Origin: Chloroflexota bacterium
Lineage (GTDB): Bacteria; Chloroflexota; Anaerolineae; Anaerolineales; Villigracilaceae
Assembly (NCBI GenBank): GCA_021414245.1
Contig: JAIOOU010000007.1
Location: 310,001 to 374,000 of the forward strand
Direction: 5' to 3'
DNA length: 64,000 nucleotides
Shown here: one piece after another, positions 7,743-17,193 of the stretch
Layout: each line of letters begins with the position of its first letter
Position numbering within the stretch: the stretch's first letter is position 1
Position numbers and translations under genes: made by a program
Notes under the pieces: model-generated
What the model was told of the DNA's origin: nothing
What the model saw: only the letters and a program-made list of their open reading frames with translations
The model's database searches: none

Positions 7743-8555
7743 TCACTTTGTACCGCGGACCGCCCAGGCCCGGGCAACCAGTGGAATGGAACCGTCAGTG
7801 GCAAATGGCAGTCTTGTGCGGATCTTTTCACGTAGCGCGGTGCGGCGTTCCTCGCTGAGCGACATCGCATAGCTTGGCGCGGGCCCCTGACCGCCTAGAA
7901 ATGGGGACCAGTAGTCGTTGAAATCACGGAAAACGGTGGGGACCTCGATCGGGCGCACTTCGACGTTCTTGAGCCCTGCTGATTCAAAAAGCTGACTTAA
8001 TGCATCGGGCTGACAGATGGGAAAACGGCGGCCTTCGTCGAGTTCATCCGCTTTCGGGTCCAGCGCCGTGGCCGCGTCGAAGAAATGACGGATCATTTGC
8101 ATCCGGTCCGCGTAATCCCAAACATAGGCTGCCACGACACCGCCTGAGCGTGTGGCGCGAGTCATCTCACTGACGGCGCGTTCAGGTTGAGGGATAAAGT
8201 TAAGCACGAGAGCCGATACAGCCGCGTCAAAACTTCCCGAGTCGACGTTCAAGGTCTCAGCATCCCCGACCTCAAATTTGACCCGGCTATCCGGAGTATG
8301 TTCCTTTGCGTGGGCGATGAAGCCTTCCGAACGATCAATGCCTTTAATGCTGGCCGGATTTGCCAATTGAAGGATGGTTTGGCTGAGTGCCCCGGTTCCA
8401 CAACCGACATCCAGCCAGTGACTTTCGGCGGGGACTGCAAGCCAGTTCAGGAATTCTCGCGCCACCAGCCTGCTCCAGCGCCCGACATACGGTTCGTAGG
8501 CGTCGCCGCTGGCCCAGGAATCTTTTGGCTTGGAAGACTTTGAGCTTTCATTCAT
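7743..8555 (-). CDS. Class I SAM-dependent methyltransferase
   Basis: A 270-residue protein with the SAM-binding glycine motif LDVGCGTGALSQ, then GIDRSEGFIAHAKEH (acidic loop), VGDAETL and LNFIPQPERAVSEMTRATRSGG. These are the ordered motifs of a type 11/25 methyltransferase. The acceptor cannot be read from sequence. The ATG at 8555 has AGGAGT upstream. It is transcribed away from the terminator at 7707-7739 and appears to be alone. Confidence 0.85.
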   Translation of the reverse strand: MNESSKSSKPKDSWASGDAYEPYVGRWSRLVAREFLNWLAVPAESHWLDVGCGTGALSQTILQLANPASIKGIDRSEGFIAHAKEHTPDSRVKFEVGDAETLNVDSGSFDAAVSALVLNFIPQPERAVSEMTRATRSGGVVAAYVWDYADRMQMIRHFFDAATALDPKADELDEGRRFPICQPDALSQLFESAGLKNVEVRPIEVPTVFRDFNDYWSPFLGGQGPAPSYAMSLSEERRTALREKIRTRLPFATDGSIPLVARAWAVRGTK

Positions 8556-8622
8556 ACGATACTCCTAAAGAGAACGACTCGATTTACTAAGATTATATGT
8601 TCATCTTTTTGAATACAAATGC

Positions 8623-9870
8623 TTACCAGTTGTCATTCTGATAATTTAGATTTTCGTTTTGAAACAATAATAAAAATGTGGCTAAAATCAAAAAAAAAGG
8701 TTGATTGAATATTTCGATTATTAGAAACCACCTGTTGAGAACGTTGGGCAAATTTTCAAGCAGTGAAATACTTATGTCATATTTATAGGCATAGCTTAAT
8801 AAGTTAGGTAAAATGGAAAGCAATAGCAAATAAATGCTTTGAAGCCATCTTCTTTGATTCGAGCTTGCCACATAGAAAAAAAGTAATGCAGGCAAAAAAC
8901 TGTAAGGTTTTAATCGCGGCATTAATAAGGTAAATATTATTATGGAAAAGCAAAATAAAAGTATCATGTTATTTTCGGATTGAACTCTTAACTTCATCCT
9001 TAGCCATATCAAATACAGAACACCTGCACCAATCGCAAACCCTATTATTGCCAGCGCGAAGTTGATTGTTATTATTTTATCAATGCCCAGGATGTTGAAA
9101 AGTAAAGATATAAACAAGGGATTCGTGAAATAGAAAGAATTGTATTCTTTGAATGCGGAATGCTGACCCGGAATAACTCCGAGAAGTTGCTTGAAGTACC
9201 ACGGCATTAGGTTTAAGTTGAAAATTCCAGAAATCAAAAAAGGAAACAGAAAGCCAGCTAGGACCCAAGGGAAAACTTTCATCCTCTCCTTCTTTTGTTC
9301 GATAAAAAGGAAAAAGATCGGTAGATAAAGAACAGGCGTGATTTTTATACTGGCATTCAAGCCGAGCAAGAACATGGCCAGCGCATATTTCTTTTTGAAA
9401 AAAAGCGACGCGGAAAGGGAAAGGAGATACAACTCCACAACACTTATGTTTCCAGTATAAATTATCCATCCGAAACTGTATAATCCAGTAATACAAAGTA
9501 CCGCCCCGTAGACCCAAGATTTTCCCCTTATCCAAATTTCAAGCGCAAATAATAAAATAAGTGAGTAATAAAATATGTACATTAGTTGAAAATTAAAACG
9601 TGAACATAATATGCGAAATCCATGGGCAAAAATGGGTAAATAATTCCAGGAAAAAACAGTCCCAAGTTCATTTGTGAGATATGGATTTCGACCATGTCGA
9701 ATAGCCTGTCCGGCTAGACAAAAAATATTTGCGTCAAAGCCTCTGGTTTGGAGAAAATCTTTACTTAAAACAAACCAAAATGTCCAAATAGACATAGAAA
9801 TTGCAAGGCAGTATATGAACTTTTCAATGATTTTTATTAAGGCATTCTTCATGTTATTTAATTGAATCAT
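8623..9870 (-). CDS. GT87-type (DUF2029) membrane glycosyltransferase
   Basis: A 415-residue polytopic protein with about ten membrane helices. Near the N-terminus it has TRGFDANIFCLAGQAIRHG and GRNPY, which match the DF..Y..G.A...G.nPY pattern of the GT-C fold, and it has ASIKITPVLYLPIFF in the middle. Such enzymes transfer mannose or other sugars from polyprenyl phosphate donors on the outer membrane face. Its base composition is strikingly AT-rich compared with most neighbours, suggesting transfer. The start MIQLNN has AAGGAT upstream. The exact sugar and acceptor are unknown. Confidence 0.7.
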   Translation of the reverse strand: MIQLNNMKNALIKIIEKFIYCLAISMSIWTFWFVLSKDFLQTRGFDANIFCLAGQAIRHGRNPYLTNELGTVFSWNYLPIFAHGFRILCSRFNFQLMYIFYYSLILLFALEIWIRGKSWVYGAVLCITGLYSFGWIIYTGNISVVELYLLSLSASLFFKKKYALAMFLLGLNASIKITPVLYLPIFFLFIEQKKERMKVFPWVLAGFLFPFLISGIFNLNLMPWYFKQLLGVIPGQHSAFKEYNSFYFTNPLFISLLFNILGIDKIITINFALAIIGFAIGAGVLYLIWLRMKLRVQSENNMILLFCFSIIIFTLLMPRLKPYSFLPALLFFYVASSNQRRWLQSIYLLLLSILPNLLSYAYKYDISISLLENLPNVLNRWFLIIEIFNQPFFLILATFLLLFQNENLNYQNDNW

Positions 9871-9976
9871 CTGTTATCCTTAAAGTAAATCCAATAACTT
9901 TTTAATATTTTCCTGCCAGCGCATCGACTCGCTCATCCGTCATCCCGCTTGGGGACGATGACGCCAGAGACAACTT

Positions 9977-12304
9977 TTATCCTCTGCCCTCCCAAAATCC
10001 CATTAGTTCTGATAATGCCAGACTCGGCGTCGCATCCCCCTGACGGCCTGAATTCCAGGTCACGATCAAATCCCTCTTCGCGCGCGTGATGCCCACGTAC
10101 AACAGCCGCAGACGTTCCTTCACGTAGCCCAACCGCGAACGCATCGTGGCCGCACCTTCCTCATAGGCATCATACTCGCCCGTGGATTCGAGCGCGTTCA
10201 ACTGCTCCAGCGCCTCGGCTTCCAGATTCAATCCGCCGCGAATGAACCACTTCTCCGAAATGAAGCGGTCATTGGGCATGTTCGAGGGGAAGTCATAATT
10301 ATTGACCGACATCATATACACCCGGTCCCACTCCAGGCCCTTGGCCTTGTGCATGGTCGTGACCACGGCCTTACCGCGGTGACGGTCCGGATCGAAGCCC
10401 GAATCGTCAGACGAGAATCCAATGAAGCGCCGCTCGTTCTTCGCGATCACCGCCAGCTCTGAGGTCAACTCCGGCAGGCGCCAGTCCGAATGATCGTCCG
10501 CGGCCTGCCGCAGCACCAGCGCCAGTTTATGCGCCAGTGCCAGGTCCGAGGCTTCGCTGAACACATCCTGAGCCAGGGTCAGCACCAATTGATCGATGGG
10601 CAGCGTGACCGCCTGCAGCCATCTTTGAACATTGACTCGGAATTCATTTAATTCCTCGATGAGGTGCTCCGGTTCGGACTCAACCAAGGCTGCCAGCCAG
10701 TCATCGGTCTGATTCGGTGCGATGAATTTTTCCACTTCGCCCACGCGCCGAAGCAAAGCGGATGTCGTTGCGAGGCGTTCACTCTGTAATGTCGTTGCGA
10801 GACGGCGCTCTCCCGTCGAAGCAATCTCTTCATCTGTTGGGGATTGCTTCGTCGCATCCGCTCCTCGCAACGACATGTTGCCAACTCGCCAATCCCGCCG
10901 AAAGACTTCATAAGCCTTCGACAATTTGCGCGCGGACTGCGGGTCGGCCAGATAGGATAATAAATAGTTCAAAGAGCCAGCCGCCGCGCGCGTATTGGCC
11001 GTGGACGAGATCAGCTCGATGGCCTCCACGCCGCGCTTGCGCAGTGCCTCCACCACCTCCACGCCGCGCTGGTTGCGCGGAACAAGGACCGCGATGGTGG
11101 GTTTTTCCGCCTGCGGTGAATCGGCAAAGGAATCCAAATGGCTCTTCACTGACTTGACCACCGCCTCCAATTCCTCTTCGGGCGTGAACTTTTTGCTGAT
11201 GAAGCGAATCCCTTCCGGGTTGTCCGGCGGGTTAACTGGCTCATAACCCGCGGGCACGGGTTGGATGTGGGGCAGGGACAGGGCGGTGCGGACCTTGGAG
11301 TCCGGGTGCGCGGTCATGACCCAGTCGATCAAATGATTCGCGAGCGCGATCACTGCGGGCTGCGACCGGCCCGACTCGGGCATATCCGCATTGGGATTGT
11401 TCTTTATAAAGTCACGCAGCAGGTCCGGGTCTGCGGTGGTGAAGGTCTCAAAGATGGCCTGGTTTGGGTCCCCGACACGCACCCAGTTGCCGTCCTCGCC
11501 GCTCATCAATCCCAGGATCTTCTGCTGGGTCAAACTTGAGTCCTGCGCTTCGTCTTCCAGAATATATGGATACCGAAAACGCAATCGCTCCAGATATTCC
11601 TCATCGTTTTGCAGCAAGGTTAACGCCAGGCGGATCAGGTCATCGAAGTCGACCGCGCCGCGATAGGCGAGCGCGCGTTGATAGTCCGCATAAATGCCCC
11701 AGCCGAGTTCGGCCAGAGGCAGCGGGGCGAAGGATGCGTCCAGTTTGGCACGCAGGCGTTCGGGAGTCAGGAGCCGGTCTTTGGCAGAGCGGATGAATGC
11801 CAGGGCCAGGGAGTCGACCAGATTGGGCAATTGCTGGCGGCGGACCCAGTCCCGTTTGGATTCATCCAGGGCCGGGTCGATATAGTCGTCCAGAAAATCG
11901 GGGTGGGCCGCCAGCCACGCATTAACCGCCTCGCGCCGGATGAATTCGGCTTCGCGTTCGTCGATGATGCTGAATTGATTTTCCAGCCCGACACTGGAGG
12001 GTTTCTCGCGCACGATGTCATGCGCCAGCCCGTGCAGGGTGCGCACGCGGTATTTGTACAGGGCCTGGACGGGATTCTCGAAGAAGCGTTTGATGCGCGC
12101 CTCGAAATTGTCCACAGCCGAGTTGACCAGCGTCACGATCAGCACTTCCTGCCCATCCTGCAGCTGGTCTGCATGAATGATCTGCGCCGCGAGCGCGGAG
12201 AGGATGTGGGTCTTGCCAGCACCCGGCACAGCGGCAATACCCAGCCGCCCGCCCGTGTAGCGGAGAATGTTTTGTTGGGAAGGGCGTGGGGAGAAATTAT
12301 TCAT
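9977..12304 (-). CDS. UvrD/Rep-family superfamily I DNA helicase with an in-frame repeat insertion
   Basis: A 775-residue SF1A helicase. Motifs in order: Walker A AVPGAGKTH (K31), motif Ia/Ib region, motif II LEDEAQDSS (D251-Q254), motif III RVGDPNQAIF (about 276-285), motif V TTMHKAKGLEWDRVY, and motif VI LLYVGITRAKRDL near the C-terminus. Residues about 476-514 are encoded by a palindromic repeat (10762-10876) and read as low-complexity sequence, starting MSLRGADATKQS. This falls in the 2B-like region between motifs III and V. The frame is intact. The gene follows the HerA-like gene by 28 bases on the same strand. Role (repair or defence) is unknown. Confidence 0.85.
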   Translation of the reverse strand: MNNFSPRPSQQNILRYTGGRLGIAAVPGAGKTHILSALAAQIIHADQLQDGQEVLIVTLVNSAVDNFEARIKRFFENPVQALYKYRVRTLHGLAHDIVREKPSSVGLENQFSIIDEREAEFIRREAVNAWLAAHPDFLDDYIDPALDESKRDWVRRQQLPNLVDSLALAFIRSAKDRLLTPERLRAKLDASFAPLPLAELGWGIYADYQRALAYRGAVDFDDLIRLALTLLQNDEEYLERLRFRYPYILEDEAQDSSLTQQKILGLMSGEDGNWVRVGDPNQAIFETFTTADPDLLRDFIKNNPNADMPESGRSQPAVIALANHLIDWVMTAHPDSKVRTALSLPHIQPVPAGYEPVNPPDNPEGIRFISKKFTPEEELEAVVKSVKSHLDSFADSPQAEKPTIAVLVPRNQRGVEVVEALRKRGVEAIELISSTANTRAAAGSLNYLLSYLADPQSARKLSKAYEVFRRDWRVGNMSLRGADATKQSPTDEEIASTGERRLATTLQSERLATTSALLRRVGEVEKFIAPNQTDDWLAALVESEPEHLIEELNEFRVNVQRWLQAVTLPIDQLVLTLAQDVFSEASDLALAHKLALVLRQAADDHSDWRLPELTSELAVIAKNERRFIGFSSDDSGFDPDRHRGKAVVTTMHKAKGLEWDRVYMMSVNNYDFPSNMPNDRFISEKWFIRGGLNLEAEALEQLNALESTGEYDAYEEGAATMRSRLGYVKERLRLLYVGITRAKRDLIVTWNSGRQGDATPSLALSELMGFWEGRG
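10762..10876. repeat. GTCGTTGCGAG palindromic element inside the helicase coding sequence
   Basis: A full palindrome at 10789-10876 has ATGTCGTTGCGAG at both ends (facing) and CGAAGCAATC in both arms. A second partial copy, ATGTCGTTGCGAG at 10762-10774, lies beside it. The same family occurs at 42573-42668 between pdhA and pdhB. Here the element is translated in frame as part of the helicase. Confidence 0.8.
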
Positions 12305-12332
12305 AGTTTAGGTATATAAATGCAAGTACATG

Positions 12333-14234
12333 TTAGAAAGGTATTTCATCTTCGGGTTGGAACTCGTCAAAATCAGGTATAACATCTTCAAGTATAGAAT
12401 CCTTTTCTTGCTGTTGAATTTCAGGTTCTTGAATAATTTTTATGGCTACTGGAACATCACAAGAAAATGCTGGTCCAAAAACAACTGCTTCTCCTTTTTT
12501 TAGAGTTGGAATAATATTGCTTATTTCATGCCCAGACGCAGTATCCAAATACTCTAATCCTGTTTTGTCAAAGCTTCTAAATGCAATAAAGTTTTCGCAT
12601 TGCGACAGCGCACTTTTTGCCACGACCGCAGTTCTTTGAGAGATCAAAATTGTGTTTATTTCGTATTTTCTAATTTGCATCATCAAAGCGCCGAATTTTT
12701 GGGCGCTTTCTCTGCCCGGGTCTTTGTAATCTAACAAAGTTGGTTCGGGGACAAATTGATGTGCTTCCTCGACCAATACGGTTCTCAATTTTGGAACTCC
12801 TCGTTCATATTCATTTCGTGCAAACGTCGTAATGTCACTTAAGTACTTATACGCTTGAGTTATTGCCTCTTCAGGTCTTGGCTCTAATAAGGCAATTCCA
12901 TTTACGCTAGTATCATGAGCAGGAGTATGTGGCTTGATTCCACGCTTTTTGTATTCTCCTGTTTGGTCCAGTATTGTAATGATTCGATTATTTGCCATTG
13001 CGTTTATCAACTTAATGGCAAAAGTAGTTTTTCCCATCTTAGTCATGCCAAGAATGGCTAAATGCCCCTCACATACTAATTTTTTATCAAGGTAAATAGG
13101 AATATCTGAACCGATGATATTTCCAAGCAACATCCATGATTGCGGTATTGTTATTTCTTCAGTTGCTGGTTTTAGATTGCTTCTGGTAACAGCATTTCCT
13201 GGCGTTGGTGACCAATGATACTGTTTAAGCCGCAATGTCTCTTTATCAAACACTCCTAATTGTTTTGCGTAAGCCTGAGTCTGTAGAAGTGAGCCGCCTT
13301 TCACGTCAAGTTTTTGAATTTTTGCTGTATGAATTTGATAAAGAATTTCAGTTTCGCCATGTTGAACTGAAACTACATTTCCAATTTCTAATGGTCGATT
13401 GGGTTGAAAAACAAGGTTTTCTTGACTTGAACCTTCATCAGCAATACCAAGAACATCTTCATTTGTTTGATTTAACATTTCATATGACACACTATGAGAT
13501 CGTAAAAGTTTTTCGCACTCTTCTTGATTATCTAAATATATTTGTCCCCATACATCTTCAATTCTTTTAATACGAGAGATAATAACGCCTTTAGTCGTAA
13601 ATTCCTTTGTGCGAAGAGTTACCCAAGAACCAGGATTAGGCAAATCTGTTGTTGAGACAATAATTCTAGAAGGCGCAATAGCGCCTTCGATAAAACAATC
13701 TTTAGTCTTTCTCATTTCCCAAATCTTCTGCCAATCAATTAAACCAAAGGCTATTAAAATTGCCCACGCAATCCCCATTACCCAAAGGGGTCTTTCTAAT
13801 TTTGGATATGATTCGATTAATGAGAGCCAAAAAACTATTGAATAAATTCTTACCGCTGTAGCTTCAGTAGAAAAACTTTTCGCTGCCTTTGCCAATAAAG
13901 TATATTTCCCGTACTCTTTCCCGGTACCAAACAACGACGAAAATATTGCCAGAACAAACAAAATAATAAGAAGAATCGAGAACCCGTTCCAGGCGATTTG
14001 TGCAACGGTTTTGGGAGTTGTTAGATACAGCAAATAGCAAATGACAGTATTTCCTATAACATCTGCTGGACGGGAATAGAAAGGTTCAAGAATTTGGGAA
14101 CTTATTATTACTGAAAATAAGCCAGCAGTAAACCATGTTGAAGCTGAATATAGCTCGCCAGTTGCGTAATATGTTGCTATAAGAAGAGCAATTAATTGAA
14201 TAAATACAACCCCAAGTCTCCACCTAATATTCAT
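12333..14234 (-). CDS. Membrane-anchored HerA/FtsK-type ATPase
   Basis: A 633-residue protein. Residues 1 to about 190 contain several hydrophobic helices. A beta-rich middle region follows, then a HerA/VirB4-like ATPase domain: Walker A GMTKMGKTT, Walker B TVLVEEAHQF, then ISQRTAVVAKSALSQCENF and FRSFDKTGLEYL, the sensor and arginine-finger region of this group. The C-terminus is acidic. HerA-type ATPases form hexamers that pump DNA and partner with nucleases. The gene is markedly AT-rich relative to its neighbours, which suggests recent transfer. No nuclease lies beside it; the SF1 helicase gene follows 28 bases later. The ATG has AAGGAGT upstream. Confidence 0.75.
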   Translation of the reverse strand: MNIRWRLGVVFIQLIALLIATYYATGELYSASTWFTAGLFSVIISSQILEPFYSRPADVIGNTVICYLLYLTTPKTVAQIAWNGFSILLIILFVLAIFSSLFGTGKEYGKYTLLAKAAKSFSTEATAVRIYSIVFWLSLIESYPKLERPLWVMGIAWAILIAFGLIDWQKIWEMRKTKDCFIEGAIAPSRIIVSTTDLPNPGSWVTLRTKEFTTKGVIISRIKRIEDVWGQIYLDNQEECEKLLRSHSVSYEMLNQTNEDVLGIADEGSSQENLVFQPNRPLEIGNVVSVQHGETEILYQIHTAKIQKLDVKGGSLLQTQAYAKQLGVFDKETLRLKQYHWSPTPGNAVTRSNLKPATEEITIPQSWMLLGNIIGSDIPIYLDKKLVCEGHLAILGMTKMGKTTFAIKLINAMANNRIITILDQTGEYKKRGIKPHTPAHDTSVNGIALLEPRPEEAITQAYKYLSDITTFARNEYERGVPKLRTVLVEEAHQFVPEPTLLDYKDPGRESAQKFGALMMQIRKYEINTILISQRTAVVAKSALSQCENFIAFRSFDKTGLEYLDTASGHEISNIIPTLKKGEAVVFGPAFSCDVPVAIKIIQEPEIQQQEKDSILEDVIPDFDEFQPEDEIPF

Positions 14235-14383
14235 TCGATACTCCTTATCGAAAAGTAACCAAGTACGTACAAGAGCAAATTTGCTGCTTAGCTGAGAAAT
14301 TATTTATTTTTCTTATTTTACCGTCGTTATCCTCCGCTACTGTTAGTTCTCTTTCGGGTCTGACACAAGATCTTGTGAATTAA

Positions 14384-15049
14384 TCACGGCCCAGGCGTGA
14401 TCGTAGCGCAAGTCGTGCCGCAGCCGCCTGGGCAAACGCCTGAGCAGAAATAAACTTCGTTCCCGTCAATTGCGCACAATGGCGGTGTGCAAATGGCGGC
14501 CGGAGTGGCGCACACATATCCGCAGCCGTTGGGGCAATCTCCCTGCGGACAAAAAAGCGATTCATAAGGCCCACAGGCGGGCTGGGTGCACATCACTTGC
14601 GGAGCTTCGGTGGCAGCGGCAGGCGTCAGCGTAAAGTCCGCATTTAACCAGGGGCTGATGAGGAAGTTAACGTCAAGGGATTGGGTCACATAACCTTTGG
14701 CCTGTACTTCCAAATGGACCCGGTCTGTATCATGGAAAAAATTTTCCGGAAAAGTATATATACCGTCTTTTTCGGTGACGGTACTGGTGTTGCATAAGGA
14801 GGGTGAGGTATAGGACGAATGCCGGCAGGTGACTATCGCACCGGGAATGGGTAGTCCGGTGACAGAATCCGTGACCTTGCCGTGGATGGCACCCCACCCC
14901 AGGTCACCGACCAGGAAGGTTGGTGTTGCAAGAGGGGAGGATGATTCCGGGATGGGCGTTTTTTTGAAAGCCGGCAAATTACAAGCGCTTGCAAAGACCG
15001 GAATGAGAAGGGTCAGGAATAATAATATGATCTTGATGATTGCCTTCAT
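14384..15049 (-). CDS. Lipoprotein with carboxypeptidase-regulatory-like domain and two Cys-rich repeats
   Basis: A 221-residue exported protein with a signal peptide ending in the lipobox FASAC (lipidated C23 predicted). Residues about 53-145 fit a carboxypeptidase-regulatory-like beta sandwich: GAIHGKVTDSVTGLPIPGA, then DGIYTFPENF and VQAKGYVTQSLDV. The C-terminal part has two tandem units of about 32 residues, each with the pattern C-x-P-x-C-x(n)-F-C-x-x-x-C-P-x-G-C-G-x-x-C-A-T. The cysteines probably form disulfides outside the cell. AAAGGAGC precedes the ATG. The function is unknown. Confidence 0.7.
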   Translation of the reverse strand: MKAIIKIILLFLTLLIPVFASACNLPAFKKTPIPESSSPLATPTFLVGDLGWGAIHGKVTDSVTGLPIPGAIVTCRHSSYTSPSLCNTSTVTEKDGIYTFPENFFHDTDRVHLEVQAKGYVTQSLDVNFLISPWLNADFTLTPAAATEAPQVMCTQPACGPYESLFCPQGDCPNGCGYVCATPAAICTPPLCAIDGNEVYFCSGVCPGGCGTTCATITPGP

Positions 15050-15085
15050 AATGCTCCTTTCTTCATTGACCGGTTTGGAATGGGA

Positions 15086-16120
15086 CTATTTCGGCATTCT
15101 CACGAACATGAGCATGGTGGATGGGAACTTGTCGGTCACGAGCAGGAATCCGTTTTGATCGAGCAAGGCCAGGCCTTCGATGTTGCGTGCGGTATCTCCG
15201 TCCAGTGACAATTGAACGGGGGCGGAGTCTGCCAGCGTGATCCCGTTCGGAGTGTACTTCATTTGAACCAGCCGTTCGACCTGGGCCTGTTGCGCATGGG
15301 TGGGTCCCTCACCGTATTTTGCAACCAGCGGATCGATCTTTGCGGTCTGGTCGATGTCACCGGGGAAAAAGTAATTGACGACCCAAAACGAGTCGCCTGA
15401 ATCCGCGGCAGCATCTGTCACGCGGTATTCCAGGTTTGGGAAGGATATCGTGCCGCGTGGCTGCAGGTCAAAGTCGAAGGTGTGTGCGGCCGGGGCGGGA
15501 TTCAAGCCGGCGCCGTTGAGCTCAAAGAAGGTCAGGATGGAATCGCCTTCGATCAGAATGGCCTCATCGCTGTGGTTGGCGGAAGGGAATGCCATGGGGA
15601 TTTCAGTCACCCGGGAGGGGTCCAGGGTGATCGTGCTTGAGTCTGCGGAAATCGTACCAGAGACAAGGTAGCCGTGCATGTCCGTCCCTTCGCCCGCTTC
15701 GATCGTCAGAAAGACCTGGTCTCCGTTAAAGGCGATCGATTCATAACCCTGATAATTTGGTATGGACTCTTTCAGCCCGGGGGCGTTCAGGGAAACAAGA
15801 GCAGGTTCGAGCGGAGTCTGATGCGCACCATCCAGTGCGGAAAGAATGTCCGCTTTGGGAAGCGCGAACAAGGTGCCGTCGCCTTTGCCGAATCGTTCCG
15901 GATATTGCGGGAGCAGAATCAGGGTGTCGGCATGCCAGCCGAGGCCGGAGAGTTCCGCTTCGGCGGCGGCAATCGGTCCGGCCAGTTGAAGCTGGGTCAC
16001 CGGTTGTTCCTGTGCATGGATGCGGTTTTGATTTTGCAAATAGTACCAGCCCGCGGCTGCGATCAGCAGGGCAAGCAGGGCAATGGGCAGCCAGTGACGA
16101 TTCCTTGTTTCTGTTTCCAA
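15086..16120 (-). CDS. Membrane-anchored exported protein, possibly an esterase-like/phytase-like propeller
   Basis: A 344-residue protein with an N-terminal signal anchor (WLPIALLALLIAAAGWYYL) followed by an extracellular region. The segments YQGYESIAFNGDQVFLTIE and ARNIEGLALLDQNGFLLVTD recall the propeller blades of the 'esterase-like activity of phytase' family. That assignment is tentative, because no catalytic residues could be placed. The start is a TTG at 16120, supported by AGGAGAA five bases upstream. It lies in a run with two other exported proteins on the same strand. Confidence 0.55.
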   Translation of the reverse strand: METETRNRHWLPIALLALLIAAAGWYYLQNQNRIHAQEQPVTQLQLAGPIAAAEAELSGLGWHADTLILLPQYPERFGKGDGTLFALPKADILSALDGAHQTPLEPALVSLNAPGLKESIPNYQGYESIAFNGDQVFLTIEAGEGTDMHGYLVSGTISADSSTITLDPSRVTEIPMAFPSANHSDEAILIEGDSILTFFELNGAGLNPAPAAHTFDFDLQPRGTISFPNLEYRVTDAAADSGDSFWVVNYFFPGDIDQTAKIDPLVAKYGEGPTHAQQAQVERLVQMKYTPNGITLADSAPVQLSLDGDTARNIEGLALLDQNGFLLVTDKFPSTMLMFVRMPK

Positions 16121-16182
16121 GATGTTCTCCTAAAGCGATTTTCCCGTATGGATCAAGGACGGCCGGCGTTGAAGGACTGCGT

Positions 16183-17193
16183 TTATTTTGCCTGCCCGCT
16201 ATCAATGTCGATCATCATCCCTGAAGTATCCACTGCCTCGAAGTCATTGCCCGTCAGCACATCCAGCAGGTGCAGCATGTCGTTGTCCCAGTGTTCATCC
16301 GGCGCGCCGCTGACATACCAGTTCGAGCCGTTGTCCGCGAGCACGATGCCGTAGGTTTTCATGGCCTGCAGGATCACCTGCATCTCCTGTGGAAAATTGG
16401 AAATATCGTAATCCGCCTTCAGCCGGAAGCGCGCGCCCATCGGCGGGATTCCGGTCTGCGCATCGGAAGTTAAATGACGGGCAGGCCAGATATAACCGGC
16501 TGTGTCCTCGGCCGTGAAGCGCAGGGCATGCTGGATGACCCCGGCGGCCACTTCATCGTACCGGACCAGTCCCGGCAGGATGGGTAGGCCGGCCGCATCC
16601 GCCGAGGTCCAATCCGCGGGACGCAAGGCGTTCGAGTTCAGGTCCCAGACCGCGCCGGAACCGCCGCTCCATAAACCATCTTCAAGACTGGCGTCATAGA
16701 TCTCATACAGCTTGCAGTGGTCACTGTCCACAGTCAGAATGTGATGATCGGAACTCCACTCCTGGAGCGGATCATCCGAAAGCGGATAAGGCCCGGGATC
16801 GGATTCATCCGGATAATAGAACTCGATTCCATAATTCGGGACAGCGGATCCGGCCACGATATTAAAGGGAATCCCGATCGGGCCGCCGTCCCATTCCCCG
16901 GAACCGAAATCCATGTGAAACTCTTCGGTGGAGCCAATGCTCTCGATCCATGAATCAGACTGCGGGTGCGTTGGAAGCGTGTCAACGGGAGTGTTCCAAA
17001 AGTTGTCCGCTGGGAAGATCGGGCAGTTGGCCATAGCCGGTCCGCCTGATAAAGGAGATGGAATGGCTGTACTTTCCAGCACCTGGGCCTCGATTCTTTC
17101 CGGTTGAGTTGCAGGCACCGCGGACGGTCCCGCTCCGCAGGCGGAAAGGATGATCGTGAAAACGATGAGGGGTGCTGCTCTTCTAAGGTTCAT
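16183..17193 (-). CDS. Secreted lipoprotein of unknown function
   Basis: A 336-residue protein with a lipobox ILSAC (C19). The mature part begins with a Pro/Thr-rich linker, then CPIFPADNFWNTPVDTLP. I recognise that opening from uncharacterised extracellular proteins of soil bacteria, without a known activity. The body is rich in Trp, Asp and Gly (for example GSGEWDGGPIGIPFNIV, SSDHHILTVDSDHCKLYE, YIWPARHLT). The ATG has AAAGGAGC upstream and overlaps the end of the glycosyltransferase gene by 11 bases, so the two are probably cotranscribed. Confidence 0.65.
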   Translation of the reverse strand: MNLRRAAPLIVFTIILSACGAGPSAVPATQPERIEAQVLESTAIPSPLSGGPAMANCPIFPADNFWNTPVDTLPTHPQSDSWIESIGSTEEFHMDFGSGEWDGGPIGIPFNIVAGSAVPNYGIEFYYPDESDPGPYPLSDDPLQEWSSDHHILTVDSDHCKLYEIYDASLEDGLWSGGSGAVWDLNSNALRPADWTSADAAGLPILPGLVRYDEVAAGVIQHALRFTAEDTAGYIWPARHLTSDAQTGIPPMGARFRLKADYDISNFPQEMQVILQAMKTYGIVLADNGSNWYVSGAPDEHWDNDMLHLLDVLTGNDFEAVDTSGMMIDIDSGQAK

